Shown here: positions 9,105-18,009 of the stretch, piece by piece
How the letters are laid out: each line of letters opens with the position of its first letter
How positions within the stretch are numbered: position 1 is the first letter of the stretch
Program-made: the position numbers and the translations under genes
The notes under the pieces: model-generated
What the model was told of the DNA's origin: nothing
The model's database searches: none
What the model saw: the letters and a program-made list of their open reading frames with translations, nothing else
Assembly (NCBI RefSeq): GCF_001429045.1
Contig: NZ_LMHY01000029.1
Coordinates: 194,936-258,935, forward strand
Direction: 5' to 3'
DNA: 64,000 nucleotides
DNA from: Pseudomonas sp. Root71
Lineage (GTDB): Bacteria; Pseudomonadota; Gammaproteobacteria; Pseudomonadales; Pseudomonadaceae

Positions 9105-9731
9105 TTACTTGCTGTTTGCCAGCGCGCTGTAACTGGTCATCAGGTTGCGGTAATCCGGAATATGGTTGGAGAACAATGTGCCCAACCCTTCGACATCGTT
9201 GCGCCAGTCGCGGTGCAGTTCACAGGCCAGGCCGAACCAGGTCATCAGTTGCGCGCCCTGAGCGGTCATACGGTTCCACGCCGATTCGCGGGTCAGTTCG
9301 TTGAAGGTGCCGGACGCGTCGGTGACCACGAACACCTCAAAGCCTTCGGCCAGGGCCGAAAGCGCCGGGAAGGCCACGCACACTTCTGTCACCACACCGG
9401 CGATGATCAGTTGCTTCTTGCCGGTGGCCTTGATCGCCTTGACGAAATCTTCGTTGTCCCAGGCGTTGATCTGGCCCGGGCGAGCGATGTATGGCGCGTC
9501 CGGAAAAAGGGCCTTGAGTTCGGGCACCAGCGGTCCGTTAGGGCCCGTTTCGAAACTGGTGGTGAGGATGGTCGGCAGCTTGAAGTACTTGGCCAGGTCG
9601 GCCAGGGCCAGCACGTTGTTCTTGAATCGATCCGGGTCGATGTCGCGCACCAGTGACAGCAGGCCCGCCTGATGATCAACCATCAGAACCGCGGCGTTGT
9701 CCTTGTCCAGACGCTTGTAGGAAGTGGTCAT
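9105..9731 (-). CDS. ycaC: YcaC-like cysteine hydrolase, isochorismatase fold
   Basis: A 208-residue isochorismatase-like hydrolase that looks nearly superposable on E. coli and P. aeruginosa YcaC (same length, same MVDHQAGLLSLVRDI and NAWDNEDFVKA blocks). The nucleophile lies in GVVTEVCVAFPAL (Cys118) and the acid in VDHQAG (Asp19). YcaC proteins form octamers or larger rings. Their physiological substrate is not known, although amidase-like chemistry is proposed from the fold. It follows a paralogue by about 56 bases on the same strand, so the two are probably co-transcribed, with the pirin gene further upstream. Confidence 0.88.
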   Translation of the reverse strand: MTTSYKRLDKDNAAVLMVDHQAGLLSLVRDIDPDRFKNNVLALADLAKYFKLPTILTTSFETGPNGPLVPELKALFPDAPYIARPGQINAWDNEDFVKAIKATGKKQLIIAGVVTEVCVAFPALSALAEGFEVFVVTDASGTFNELTRESAWNRMTAQGAQLMTWFGLACELHRDWRNDVEGLGTLFSNHIPDYRNLMTSYSALANSK

Positions 9732-9787
9732 TGCAGTAGTCCTCGCGTGTTATCGATGCCGAGTGGAAATCGGCGTGGGGTCACCGG

Positions 9788-10471
9788 TCAGCGCTGGGAG
9801 TCCAGCGCCTCGTGTTCGTTCGCCACTTGCTGGGCCTTGAGGTAACTCTCGATCAGCAATTGATAATGCGGCATGGCCTGGGCGTAGACAGCGGCCCACT
9901 GCTCGGCATCCGGACGGTTCCACGAGCCTTGCAGCTCAGAGAGCGTCGCCATGATGTCGATCGGCACCACCCCGGCCTGGGCCAGGCGGGCAACGGTCAG
10001 ATCAGTGGCGAGTTTCGAGTGGTTGCCGGAGGCGTCGACCACGGCAAACACCTTGTAGCCTTCATGCACGGCGGCGATGGACGGGAACGCCAGGCACACG
10101 CTGGTCAGGGTGCCGGCGATCACCAGGGTTTTCCTGCCGGTGGCTTTGACCGCCGCGTGAAACTCCGGGTTGTCCCAGGCGTTGATTTCACCTTTGCGCG
10201 CCACGTACTGCGCATGGGGTGCGGCCTCGTGAATTTCCGGGATCAACGGCCCGTTAGGCCCCTGGGGAACAGAAGCGGTGGTGATCACCGGCATCTTCAG
10301 CAGGGTCGCGGCCTTGGCCAGGGCAATGGCGTTGGCGCGCAGTTGGGGCACGTCCATGTCCTTGACGATCTGGAACAGTCCGCTCTGGTGATCGATCAAC
10401 AGCATCGCGCTGTCGTTGGGGTCGATGGTCGGTTTCTGGCCGTTGAAGTTGGCCGCGTAGACAGTGTTCAT
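9788..10471 (-). CDS. Isochorismatase-family cysteine hydrolase (YcaC paralogue)
   Basis: A 227-residue hydrolase of the same fold as its downstream neighbour. Here the full Asp-Lys-Cys triad is visible: Asp27 in LLIDHQSGLF, Lys93 in ARKGEINAWDN, Cys126 in TLTSVCLAF. I chose ATG at 10471, preceded by an AGAGGAAA ribosome site; the longer frame starting at 10531 has no family similarity. Proteins like this are annotated variously as hydrolase or nicotinamidase-related, and the substrate is unknown. It sits between the pirin gene and ycaC, all on the minus strand. Confidence 0.85.
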   Translation of the reverse strand: MNTVYAANFNGQKPTIDPNDSAMLLIDHQSGLFQIVKDMDVPQLRANAIALAKAATLLKMPVITTASVPQGPNGPLIPEIHEAAPHAQYVARKGEINAWDNPEFHAAVKATGRKTLVIAGTLTSVCLAFPSIAAVHEGYKVFAVVDASGNHSKLATDLTVARLAQAGVVPIDIMATLSELQGSWNRPDAEQWAAVYAQAMPHYQLLIESYLKAQQVANEHEALDSQR

Positions 10472-10564
10472 GTGCGTTTCCTCTTTTTTTTGGGCAACAG
10501 CCATCCCTGGCCTGAAAACCGGCCCACTCATCCTGGGTAGAGTCGGGTGTTAAAGCGCTGCGAA

Positions 10565-11431
10565 TTAAGCGTGCATCCGGCCGAAGCGACCGGACTGGAA
10601 GTCGGCAAAGGCCTGGTGGATTTCTTGCTCGGTGTTCATCACGAACGGCCCATGACCGACGATCGGCTCGTCGATCGGCTCGCCGCTGAGCAACAGCACC
10701 ATCGCGTCTTCGCTGGCTTCGAGGGTCATCCGGTCGCCCTTGCGGTCGAACAGGGCCAGTTGCCCCTGGCGCACCGATTCCAGGCCGTTGACCTGAACCG
10801 TGCCGCGCAGCACCACCAGTGCGGTGTTGCGCCCTTCGTGCAGGTCAAGGGTGAGCAATTTGCCAGCATTCAAACGAATGTCCCACACGTCGACCGGGGT
10901 GAAGGTGCGCGCCGCGCCCTTGTGGCCGTCGAACGCACCGGCGATCAGGCGCAGGCTGCCGGCGTTGTCCTTCAAGGCGATGGCCGGGATGTCACGGTCG
11001 AGAATCGTCTGGTAGCCGGGGTCGGCCATTTTGTCCCTGGCCGGCAGGTTGACCCACAGTTGCACCATCTCCAGGGTGCCACCGCTTTTGGCGAAACCTT
11101 CGGAGTGAAACTCTTCATGCAGGATCCCCGAGGCCGCGGTCATCCATTGCACATCGCCGGGGCCGATCTTGCCGCCACTGCCGGTGGAGTCCCGGTGCTC
11201 CAGTTCGCCCTTGTAAACGATAGTCACGGTTTCGAAGCCACGGTGAGGATGCTGACCAACGCCACGTCGCTCGCTGGTCGGGGTGAATTCAGCAGGGCCG
11301 GCGTGATCCAGCAGCAGGAACGGGCTGATGTGTTTGCCCAGGTTGTCGTAGGAAAACAGCGTGCGAACCGGAAAACCGTCGCCCACCCAATGGGTCCGTG
11401 GACTGGTGTAGATACCGATGATGTTTTTCAT
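10565..11431 (-). CDS. Pirin family protein
   Basis: A 288-residue bicupin of the pirin family. The N-terminal cupin carries the metal-binding histidines in GVGQHPHRGFETVTIVYKG and ELEHRDSTG, and the conserved MTAASGILHEEFHS follows. Bacterial pirins bind a non-heme metal. Some have quercetinase activity and others act on central metabolism through partner proteins. I chose ATG at 11431 (MKNIIGIYTSPRTHWVGDGF), which has AGGAG upstream. The gene is divergent from the LysR regulator (104 bases between the starts) and heads a likely operon with two isochorismatase-like hydrolases. Confidence 0.9.
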   Translation of the reverse strand: MKNIIGIYTSPRTHWVGDGFPVRTLFSYDNLGKHISPFLLLDHAGPAEFTPTSERRGVGQHPHRGFETVTIVYKGELEHRDSTGSGGKIGPGDVQWMTAASGILHEEFHSEGFAKSGGTLEMVQLWVNLPARDKMADPGYQTILDRDIPAIALKDNAGSLRLIAGAFDGHKGAARTFTPVDVWDIRLNAGKLLTLDLHEGRNTALVVLRGTVQVNGLESVRQGQLALFDRKGDRMTLEASEDAMVLLLSGEPIDEPIVGHGPFVMNTEQEIHQAFADFQSGRFGRMHA

Positions 11432-11535
11432 GGTGTCTCCTGATGAGGTGAGTGAAGCCATGGACAAAGCTTAAAACCATGACCTTTGCTGCGCTAGACT
11501 GCAAAAATCAGCTTTAGCGTTCTATTTGGAGAACG

Positions 11536-12444
11536 ATGGTGGAAGACCTCAACACCCTCTACTACTTCACCCAGGTGGTGGAGCATCACGGTTTTGCCGC
11601 GGCCGGCCGGGCACTGGACATGCCCAAGTCCAAGCTCAGTCGACGTATCGCCGAGCTTGAAGAACGCCTCGGCGTGCGCCTGCTGCACCGCACCAGCCGG
11701 CATTGCTCGTTGACGGAAATCGGCCAGGCCTATTACCAGCGCTGCCTGGCCATGCGGGTGGAGGCGGAAAGCGCTGCCGAACTGATCGAGCGCAATCGCT
11801 CAGAGCCCCAGGGCCTGGTGCGTGTCAGTTGCCCGACGGCGCTGCTCAATTCCTGGGTCGGGCCGATGCTGACCCGCTATATGCTCAAGTACCCCTTGGT
11901 GGAATTGTTCATCGAGAGCACCAATCGCCGCGTCGACCTGATTCACGAAGGCTTCGACATTGCCCTGCGGGTACGCTTTCCGCCGCTGGAAAACACCGAC
12001 ATGGTGATGAAAGTGCTGGGCAACAGCACCCAGAGCGTGGTCGGCAGCCCGGCCTTTTTATCGCGCCTGTCGACGCCGGCTTCCCCGGCCGACCTCAGCG
12101 GCTTGCCGAGCCTGCACTGGGGCGCGGCGCAGCGCGAATATCAGTGGGAACTGTTCGGGGCCGACGGCAGTACCGCGATGATCCGGCATGCCCCGCGCAT
12201 GGTCACCGATGACCTGTTGGCCTTGCGCCACGCGGCACTCGCCGGGATCGGCATCGTGCACCTGCCCAGTGTGGTGGTGCGCGATGAAATCGCCGCCGGG
12301 CAACTGGTGGAACTGGTGCCCGGCTGGGCACCGAAGAGCGGTGTCATCCATGCGATCTTCCCCTCGCGCCGGGGATTGCTGCCCTCGGTGCGCACGTTGA
12401 TCGATTTTCTCGGGGAGGAGTTCAGTCGTAGTGATATTGCTTAG
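11536..12444 (+). CDS. LysR-family transcriptional regulator
   Basis: A 302-residue LysR regulator. The N-terminal winged helix-turn-helix is at about 1-62 (VVEHHGFAAAGRALDMPKSKLSRRIAELEERLG), followed by the linker helix and a periplasmic-binding-like effector domain at about 90-295. TTATTTGGAGAACG-type spacing gives a clear ribosome site. Its divergence from the pirin gene across a short shared promoter region is the classic layout for a LysR protein controlling the adjacent operon (pirin plus two hydrolases). That control is inferred, and the inducer is unknown. Confidence 0.92.
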   Translation: MVEDLNTLYYFTQVVEHHGFAAAGRALDMPKSKLSRRIAELEERLGVRLLHRTSRHCSLTEIGQAYYQRCLAMRVEAESAAELIERNRSEPQGLVRVSCPTALLNSWVGPMLTRYMLKYPLVELFIESTNRRVDLIHEGFDIALRVRFPPLENTDMVMKVLGNSTQSVVGSPAFLSRLSTPASPADLSGLPSLHWGAAQREYQWELFGADGSTAMIRHAPRMVTDDLLALRHAALAGIGIVHLPSVVVRDEIAAGQLVELVPGWAPKSGVIHAIFPSRRGLLPSVRTLIDFLGEEFSRSDIA

Positions 12445-12477
12445 GGTCGGGGGTAAGGCTTTGGACCGAGTGATGGC

Positions 12478-12558
12478 TATCGCGAGCAAGCTCGCTCCCA
12501 CAGGGGATTTGTGGTGCAAATAGATCCAATGTGGGAGCGAGCTTGCTCGCGATGGCGT
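12478..12558. repeat. REP-type palindromic repeat pair (family A)
   Basis: TATCGCGAGCAAGCTCGCTC ... and GTGGGAGCGAGCTTGCTCGC in opposite orientation around a loop of roughly 30 bases, downstream of the LysR gene. Confidence 0.9.
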
Positions 12559-12699
12559 CGGACCAGACACCATCAACACATCTTCCTGCCCCCAATTCAT
12601 GACTTGCGGTAAACATTGCTTTGCCGCTCCAGCGGTTTTTCTCACGGATGCAGGCGCGGATACTGCCGCCCATTCCCACTGCAACCCCTGGAGTCATCA

Positions 12700-13503
12700 A
12701 TGTCCATTCCCGCCTTCGGCCTGGGTACCTTTCGCTTGCAAGGCCAGGTGGTCATCGATTCGGTGAGCACCGCCCTGGCGCTCGGCTACCGGGTGATCGA
12801 TACCGCACAAATCTACGAGAACGAAGCTGAAGTCGGCGAGGCTATCGCCGCCAGCGCTATCGCCCGGGAAGAGCTGTTCATCACCAGCAAGATCTGGGTC
12901 GCCAACCTGGCCGGTGATCGCCTGATCGACAGCCTGAAAGAAAGCCTGCGCAAACTGCAGACCGACTACCTGGACCTGACCCTGATCCACTGGCCGTCGC
13001 CGGACGATCAGGTGCCGGTCGCAGAATTCATGGGCGCCCTGCTCGAGGCCAAACGCCTGGGCCTGACCCGGCAGATCGGTGTGTCCAACTTCACCATCGA
13101 CCTGATGAAACAGGCAGTCGCGGCCATCGGTGCCGAGCACATCGCCACCCACCAGATCGAACTGCACCCCTACCTGCAAAACCTTGCGGTCGTCGAGTTC
13201 GCACGCAGCCAGGGCATCGGCATCACCTCGTACATGACCCTGGCTTACGGTGAAGTCCTCAAGAACCCGCTCATCCAGCAGATCGCCGAACGCCTGCACG
13301 CGACTCCGGCGCAGGTCACCCTGGCCTGGGCCATGCAATCGGGTTACGCGGTGATCCCGTCGTCCACGCGCCGGGCCAACCTTGAAAGCAACTTGAAGGC
13401 TCGCGAACTGACCTTGAGCGAGGCCGACATGGCCCTGATCGCATCGCTGGATCGCGGCCACCGCTTGACCAGCCCGAAAGGCATCGCACCGGACTGGGAT
13501 TGA
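12700..13503 (+). CDS. dkgB: Aldo/keto reductase, DkgB-like (2,5-diketo-D-gluconate reductase B)
   Basis: A 267-residue NADPH-dependent reductase, the same length as E. coli DkgB and close to it throughout (MSIPAFGLGTFRL, then DTAQIYENEAEVGEAI, SNFTIDLMKQAVAAIGAE, SYMTLAYGEVLKNPL). The catalytic tetrad is visible: Asp34, Tyr39, Lys64 and His97. The cofactor-phosphate-binding region is VIPSSTRRANLESNLKA. DkgB reduces 2,5-diketogluconate and small aldehydes such as methylglyoxal. I chose ATG at 12700, not the upstream in-frame ATG at 12616, because it matches the family N-terminus and follows CTGGAG. It converges with the sensor kinase gene, three bases apart. Confidence 0.9.
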   Translation: MSIPAFGLGTFRLQGQVVIDSVSTALALGYRVIDTAQIYENEAEVGEAIAASAIAREELFITSKIWVANLAGDRLIDSLKESLRKLQTDYLDLTLIHWPSPDDQVPVAEFMGALLEAKRLGLTRQIGVSNFTIDLMKQAVAAIGAEHIATHQIELHPYLQNLAVVEFARSQGIGITSYMTLAYGEVLKNPLIQQIAERLHATPAQVTLAWAMQSGYAVIPSSTRRANLESNLKARELTLSEADMALIASLDRGHRLTSPKGIAPDWD

Positions 13504-13506
13504 GCC

Positions 13507-16500
13507 TCAATCCTGCTCCAGACGCCGGTCCAGGCGGGCCATGGCCTGCTGCAACCGGTCGACGGCGTCGTCGATCATTGCCGCGCGGCCGTCGTTGCAC
13601 GCCTGCTCCAGTTGTTCGCAACACTCGACCAGGGCGTGGGCTCGCACCATCAGCGCTCCACCCTTGATCCGGTGTGCCAATTCCTGCAAGCCCGGGCGAT
13701 TGCCGCCGGTGTGCAAGGCGAGCAAATGCACGCGGTCCTCGCGGTTGGATAGCGCCAGGTCGTGCAACAGTTGATCGATCAGCTCACGGTCCGCATCCGC
13801 ATAGCGTTCCAGCCCGCTCAAGTCAAACTCGCAGACGCCATGGTCGTCGGTAGCCGTTGAGGGTACGCTGGAAAACCGCTGGGCCAGCCACGCCTGCAAA
13901 TCCACCAGGCGAATGGGCTTGAACAGGCAATCGTCCATGCCCGCCGCCTGGCATCGGGCCTTCTCCTCGGCCTGTGCATTGGCGGTAAAGCCCAGAATCA
14001 ATGTTGATGACAGCCCCTGCACCCGCTCTTGCTCACGTATCGCACCCGCCAATTCGTAACCACTGAGCCGCGGCATGTTGCAGTCGGTGATGACCAGATC
14101 GAACCCTTGCCCGCGCCACTGTTCAAGCCCCTGCGCCCCGTCTTCGGCCAGCACTACGCGATGGCCGAGATAGCTCAGCTGCCGCGAGAGCAACAGGCGA
14201 TTGGCCGGATAATCGTCGACCACCAGAATCGACAAAGGCCGGGTCGTCAGCTGCGCCGAATCCAGGGGCTTGCCCCCCGCGGGTAACGCTTGCAGGACAG
14301 GCAGCACCAGGCTGATGTCCACCCGAGTCCCGCGCCCGAGCTCACTGTCGAGTTGCAACCGGCCGCCCATCATTTCGCACAGAGTCCGACTGATCACCAG
14401 CCCCAGGCCGGAACCTTGCCGGGCGCTCTGCTGGTTGTTGTCTGCCTGCACGAACGGGCTGAACAGACGTTGCTGGTCGAAAGCGCTGATGCCGATGCCG
14501 CTGTCTTCGATGCGTACGCTGACGGCGAGGTGCGCCGGGGCTTGAGGTCGCACTCGCAGCGTCAGGCTTACCTGGCCCTCCCGGGTGAACTTGATCGCGT
14601 TGCTCAGCAGGTTGGACAACACCTGTTTGAAGCGCGTGGGGTCGAGCATCACGTCACGGTCACTGTGTTCGTCGAGCTCGACCCGCCACTGCAGACTCTT
14701 CTGCACCGCCAGCCCTTCGAAAACCCGGCAGACCGAAGTCACCAGCAACTGCAGATTGACCCGCTCCGGCGCCAGCGACAAATGCCCGGATTCGATCCGG
14801 GCAACGTCCAGAATGTCACCGATCAAATTCAGCAATTGTTGCCCGGCGTTGGACGCCACCTCAATGGCGGCGCGGTCGGTCTCCCCTTCATCGGCCCGCT
14901 TCAGCGCCAGTTCGAGCATGCCGATCAGCGCGTTCATCGGCGTGCGGATTTCATGGCTCATGGTGGCCAGGAACGTGGTCTTGGCCCGGTTGGCGTCGTC
15001 CGCCGCGTCCTTGGCTTCCTGCAATTGCCCGAGCAATTGCTGACGCTGGCGAATCTGCCGACGCTGCCAGACAATCCCCGCCAACGCGAGCAACAGCAAG
15101 ACACCCGCCACCGCAAATGCCTGCACGATCGCCTGCCGGTGTCGCAGCCAGTAACTCTGCTCGACCATCGCGTCATAGCGCCAGGGCTGGGTCAGCTCGT
15201 CAATTTCTTCGGGAGGGATGCTCAACAGCGCCTTGTCCAGGATCGAATGCAGCTCGGTGGCCCCGCGACTGGTCGCCAGGGTGCTTCGTGCAGGGTCGGT
15301 GCCCACGGTGCTGGTCACTTGCAGGCGATCGCGATACTGCCGGGAAATCAGGTAACGGGCGCTGATCAAGGAGTTGATGCCGCCCTGGGACTTGCCTTGG
15401 TCGACCATTTCCATGGCGTCCGTCGACAGGGGCGCATCCACCAGCTGGATCAACGGGTAATGCTGGCGAAGGTACTCGCCAACAATGTTGCCCTGGGTCA
15501 GTGCCAGGGGTCGCCCTGCCATATCATCCAGCGTCCTGGGGCTTTCCGTGTCAACGCGGGTCACCAGCACCGAAGGGCTGCTCAGGAACGCGCGGGTGAA
15601 CAGCAACTCATCTTCACGCTGGGAACTGAGGCCGATACCGGCCAGCACATCGATTTGCCCGCTCTTGATGGCGGTCATCATCTGGGCCACCGACTTCATG
15701 CCCTGGATGTCAAATTGCAAGCCGGTGCGCAAACTGATTTTCGCCAGCACATCGATGCCAATCCCGCGAAACCTGCCTTCGCTGTCGATAAATGAAATGG
15801 GCGGGATATTTTCGTTGATCGCGACCTTCACCCGCGGGTGGCGCTCAAGCCAGCGCTGTTCGGCCACGCTCAATTGCAAGGACTGGGTGCCGGGGATAGA
15901 CACCTCGTTTGCCCCCCAACGGCGCAGGATGTTCATTTGCTCATTGGTGCTGATGGCCGCAAGCGCCTTGTTGACGATGCGCAACAGCGAATCGTTGTCG
16001 CGGTTCATCGCAAAGGCAAAACGCCCGGACTCCATGGGCGAGAAGTCCGTCAGTCGCACATTATCCAGATAATTCTTGCTGATCAGGTAATGGGCATTGA
16101 TCGCATCCCCCAGGTAGACATCGGCCTGACCGTACGCCACGGCGCCCATCGCCGCCAGTGTCGAGGGAAACAACTGGACCTGCGCCCTGGAATAGAACTG
16201 TTGCACGCTGTATTCGGGCAGGTAGTGATACAGCATCACCAGCCGCTTGCCGGCCAGTGTCGGGTCGAGCACCGGAGGGAAATCGGTGCGGGTGACCAGC
16301 ACCGGTTGATCGACCGCATAGGCACTGGACATCTGCAGCTGTGGATCTTCGGCTTCAAACCGATTGGCCGTTCCCAACAGGTCTGCCCGCCCCTCCTTGA
16401 TCGCCTGCACCGCGTCGGCGCGCGACGGATAACGCCGGACCTCGATGACGACGTTCAACAATTGTTCGAGCAACCCGGCGTAATCGGCGGTCACGCCTTC

Positions 16501-16734
16501 GAACACCTTGCCCGCCGTGTTGAACTCGAAGGGGGGATAGTCCGGCGCCGAGACGGCCAGCACCAATCGGCCCTTTTGCTGCAGCCAGCGCAACTCGGTT
16601 TGCGACAATCTGACGCTCAGGCCTTCGACACTCGAGCGCCCCAACAGGGTCAACGACTGTTGCGCACAGGCCGTCGATGCCCAAAGAAGAAGGCCAATCA
16701 ACACCCCACCTGCCAGTCCTCGGAGTGCGTTCAT
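13507..16734 (-). CDS. BvgS/EvgS-like hybrid sensor histidine kinase
   Basis: A 1075-residue inner-membrane phosphorelay kinase. Order: signal sequence; two tandem periplasmic solute-binding-like domains (about 45-275 and 290-520); a membrane helix near 535-555; a dimerisation/phosphoacceptor domain with SHEIRTPMNALIG (His near 593); an ATPase domain ending with DSGIGIS and GSGLGLVISRTL; a receiver with VDDYPANRLLL and the acceptor Asp in VITDCNMP (near 880); and a C-terminal HPt domain with the acceptor His in LAHRIKGGALM (near 1019). There is no PAS domain between the membrane helix and the kinase core. It starts at the base next to the stop of the response regulator gene upstream, so the two are coupled, as in bvgAS. 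The signal sensed is unknown. Confidence 0.9.
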   Translation of the reverse strand: MNALRGLAGGVLIGLLLWASTACAQQSLTLLGRSSVEGLSVRLSQTELRWLQQKGRLVLAVSAPDYPPFEFNTAGKVFEGVTADYAGLLEQLLNVVIEVRRYPSRADAVQAIKEGRADLLGTANRFEAEDPQLQMSSAYAVDQPVLVTRTDFPPVLDPTLAGKRLVMLYHYLPEYSVQQFYSRAQVQLFPSTLAAMGAVAYGQADVYLGDAINAHYLISKNYLDNVRLTDFSPMESGRFAFAMNRDNDSLLRIVNKALAAISTNEQMNILRRWGANEVSIPGTQSLQLSVAEQRWLERHPRVKVAINENIPPISFIDSEGRFRGIGIDVLAKISLRTGLQFDIQGMKSVAQMMTAIKSGQIDVLAGIGLSSQREDELLFTRAFLSSPSVLVTRVDTESPRTLDDMAGRPLALTQGNIVGEYLRQHYPLIQLVDAPLSTDAMEMVDQGKSQGGINSLISARYLISRQYRDRLQVTSTVGTDPARSTLATSRGATELHSILDKALLSIPPEEIDELTQPWRYDAMVEQSYWLRHRQAIVQAFAVAGVLLLLALAGIVWQRRQIRQRQQLLGQLQEAKDAADDANRAKTTFLATMSHEIRTPMNALIGMLELALKRADEGETDRAAIEVASNAGQQLLNLIGDILDVARIESGHLSLAPERVNLQLLVTSVCRVFEGLAVQKSLQWRVELDEHSDRDVMLDPTRFKQVLSNLLSNAIKFTREGQVSLTLRVRPQAPAHLAVSVRIEDSGIGISAFDQQRLFSPFVQADNNQQSARQGSGLGLVISRTLCEMMGGRLQLDSELGRGTRVDISLVLPVLQALPAGGKPLDSAQLTTRPLSILVVDDYPANRLLLSRQLSYLGHRVVLAEDGAQGLEQWRGQGFDLVITDCNMPRLSGYELAGAIREQERVQGLSSTLILGFTANAQAEEKARCQAAGMDDCLFKPIRLVDLQAWLAQRFSSVPSTATDDHGVCEFDLSGLERYADADRELIDQLLHDLALSNREDRVHLLALHTGGNRPGLQELAHRIKGGALMVRAHALVECCEQLEQACNDGRAAMIDDAVDRLQQAMARLDRRLEQD

Positions 16735-17361
16735 TCAGATCAGATGATTGCGCAGGGCGAAATCCCTCAAGTGCACCGACGAGTTCATATTGAGCTTGAG
16801 GGTGAGTCGGGTCTTGTAGGTACTGACGGTCTTGTAGCTCAGGTGCATGATCTCGGCGATTTCCAGGTTTTTCGAACCCCGGGCCAGGTACTGCAAAATG
16901 GTCAACTCACGATTGGAGAGCTTTTCGATCAACTGCTTTTCGCTGCGTTGCAACTCCCCCATCGACACGGAGCTCGAGGGGATCTGGGCGAAATAGGTGT
17001 AGCCGGCCATCACGGAATTCACCGCCGCCTTCAAGTCATCCAGGTCCTTGCTCTTGGAAACATAGGCAACAGCCCCGGCACGCATGCAGCGGTCCTGATA
17101 GAACTGGGCCTCCAGTGAAGTGAACACCACCACGCGACATCGCGTGTTTTCGGCCTTGATTCGGTCCATCACCTCAAGCCCCGCCACACCAGGAAGGCCC
17201 AGATCAAGCAGCACGACATCCGGCTGATGCTCCCGGACCAACGCCAGGACCTCATCGCCACGGGAGGCTTCATATACTTGCTTGAACCCTTCCCCCTTGA
17301 GTACGAGTTTGATCATGGAGCGAACCACCGGATGATCTTCCACAATCAGTGCTGACTTCAT
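16735..17361 (-). CDS. BvgA/EvgA-like response regulator (NarL/LuxR type)
   Basis: A 208-residue response regulator, partner of the hybrid kinase encoded immediately downstream. The receiver domain shows ALIVEDHPVVRSMI, the acceptor Asp in VVLLDLGLPGVAG (near 54) and the conserved Lys in AVAYVSKSKDLDDL. The C-terminal LuxR-type helix-turn-helix reads LSNRELTILQYLARGSKNLE and continues to KTVSTYKTRL. I chose ATG at 17361 with GGGAG upstream; the in-frame ATG at 17385 gives extra residues foreign to the family. Target genes are unknown. Confidence 0.9.
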   Translation of the reverse strand: MKSALIVEDHPVVRSMIKLVLKGEGFKQVYEASRGDEVLALVREHQPDVVLLDLGLPGVAGLEVMDRIKAENTRCRVVVFTSLEAQFYQDRCMRAGAVAYVSKSKDLDDLKAAVNSVMAGYTYFAQIPSSSVSMGELQRSEKQLIEKLSNRELTILQYLARGSKNLEIAEIMHLSYKTVSTYKTRLTLKLNMNSSVHLRDFALRNHLI

Positions 17362-17469
17362 GACAACTCCCGTGCAAAACAACACGATCGGGCAAAAAAT
17401 GCCCTCCAGGCGCCGCAGCGGTTGGGCACAATGCTGCGCATAGACTTTTGCATGGAAGGCTGGAAAGAA

Positions 17470-17871
17470 CTACCTGACAGAAATGACAGTTCCGACGAAC
17501 GGTAGCCGACGATTGACGACGCTCATCAACTGCGTAATGCACGCCAGGTCAGGCAGGGCGGCCTGGCTGACCTGGACGTTGCCCACGCCTGACGGCAACG
17601 ACGCCTGCCGTTCATTGAAGATAAACGCGTGATTTACCTGCGGGTTGTCGACAAAGAAATTCAACAAGTCCAGCCCTTCACTGGCCATCGCTCCATTGAT
17701 GAGCACCAGGTCCAGAGGTTCGCAACCGTACTCCACCAGAGGAAGGAGCTCTTCGAGACTCTGCACCGGTGCCACGCGAAAGTAGCCGAGCTGATTGAGC
17801 AGCCGCTCGATCCGCAGACGGTTGAAGTGCTGCGCATCGGCGATCAGGATGCGCAAGGATTTGTTCGGCAT
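17470..17871 (-). CDS. Stand-alone degenerate receiver-domain protein
   Basis: A 133-residue protein with a CheY-like fold, starting SLRILIADAQHFNRLRIERL after a strong TTGGAGG ribosome site (ATG at 17871). The beta3 strand that should end in the phosphoacceptor Asp reads LDLVLINGAMASEG, so the Asp is replaced by Asn. The usual Thr/Ser and Lys of the switch are also not recognisable. It therefore probably cannot be phosphorylated in the usual way and may act by protein contact. It lies just upstream of the response regulator and kinase on the same strand, which suggests a third component of that relay. The family assignment rests on pattern only. Confidence 0.7.
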   Translation of the reverse strand: MPNKSLRILIADAQHFNRLRIERLLNQLGYFRVAPVQSLEELLPLVEYGCEPLDLVLINGAMASEGLDLLNFFVDNPQVNHAFIFNERQASLPSGVGNVQVSQAALPDLACITQLMSVVNRRLPFVGTVISVR

Positions 17872-18009
17872 GGTGACCTCCAAAAGGATGTCGGTTTCAA
17901 GAGGTCGCAAAGCCTACGGAAGACCTTCCTAGGTTTATGTAGGAATTTTCCTAAATAAGTTCCGGTTAATCTGACTCTGCCAGAGAAACGCAATCGCACC
18001 CCCTGACCT

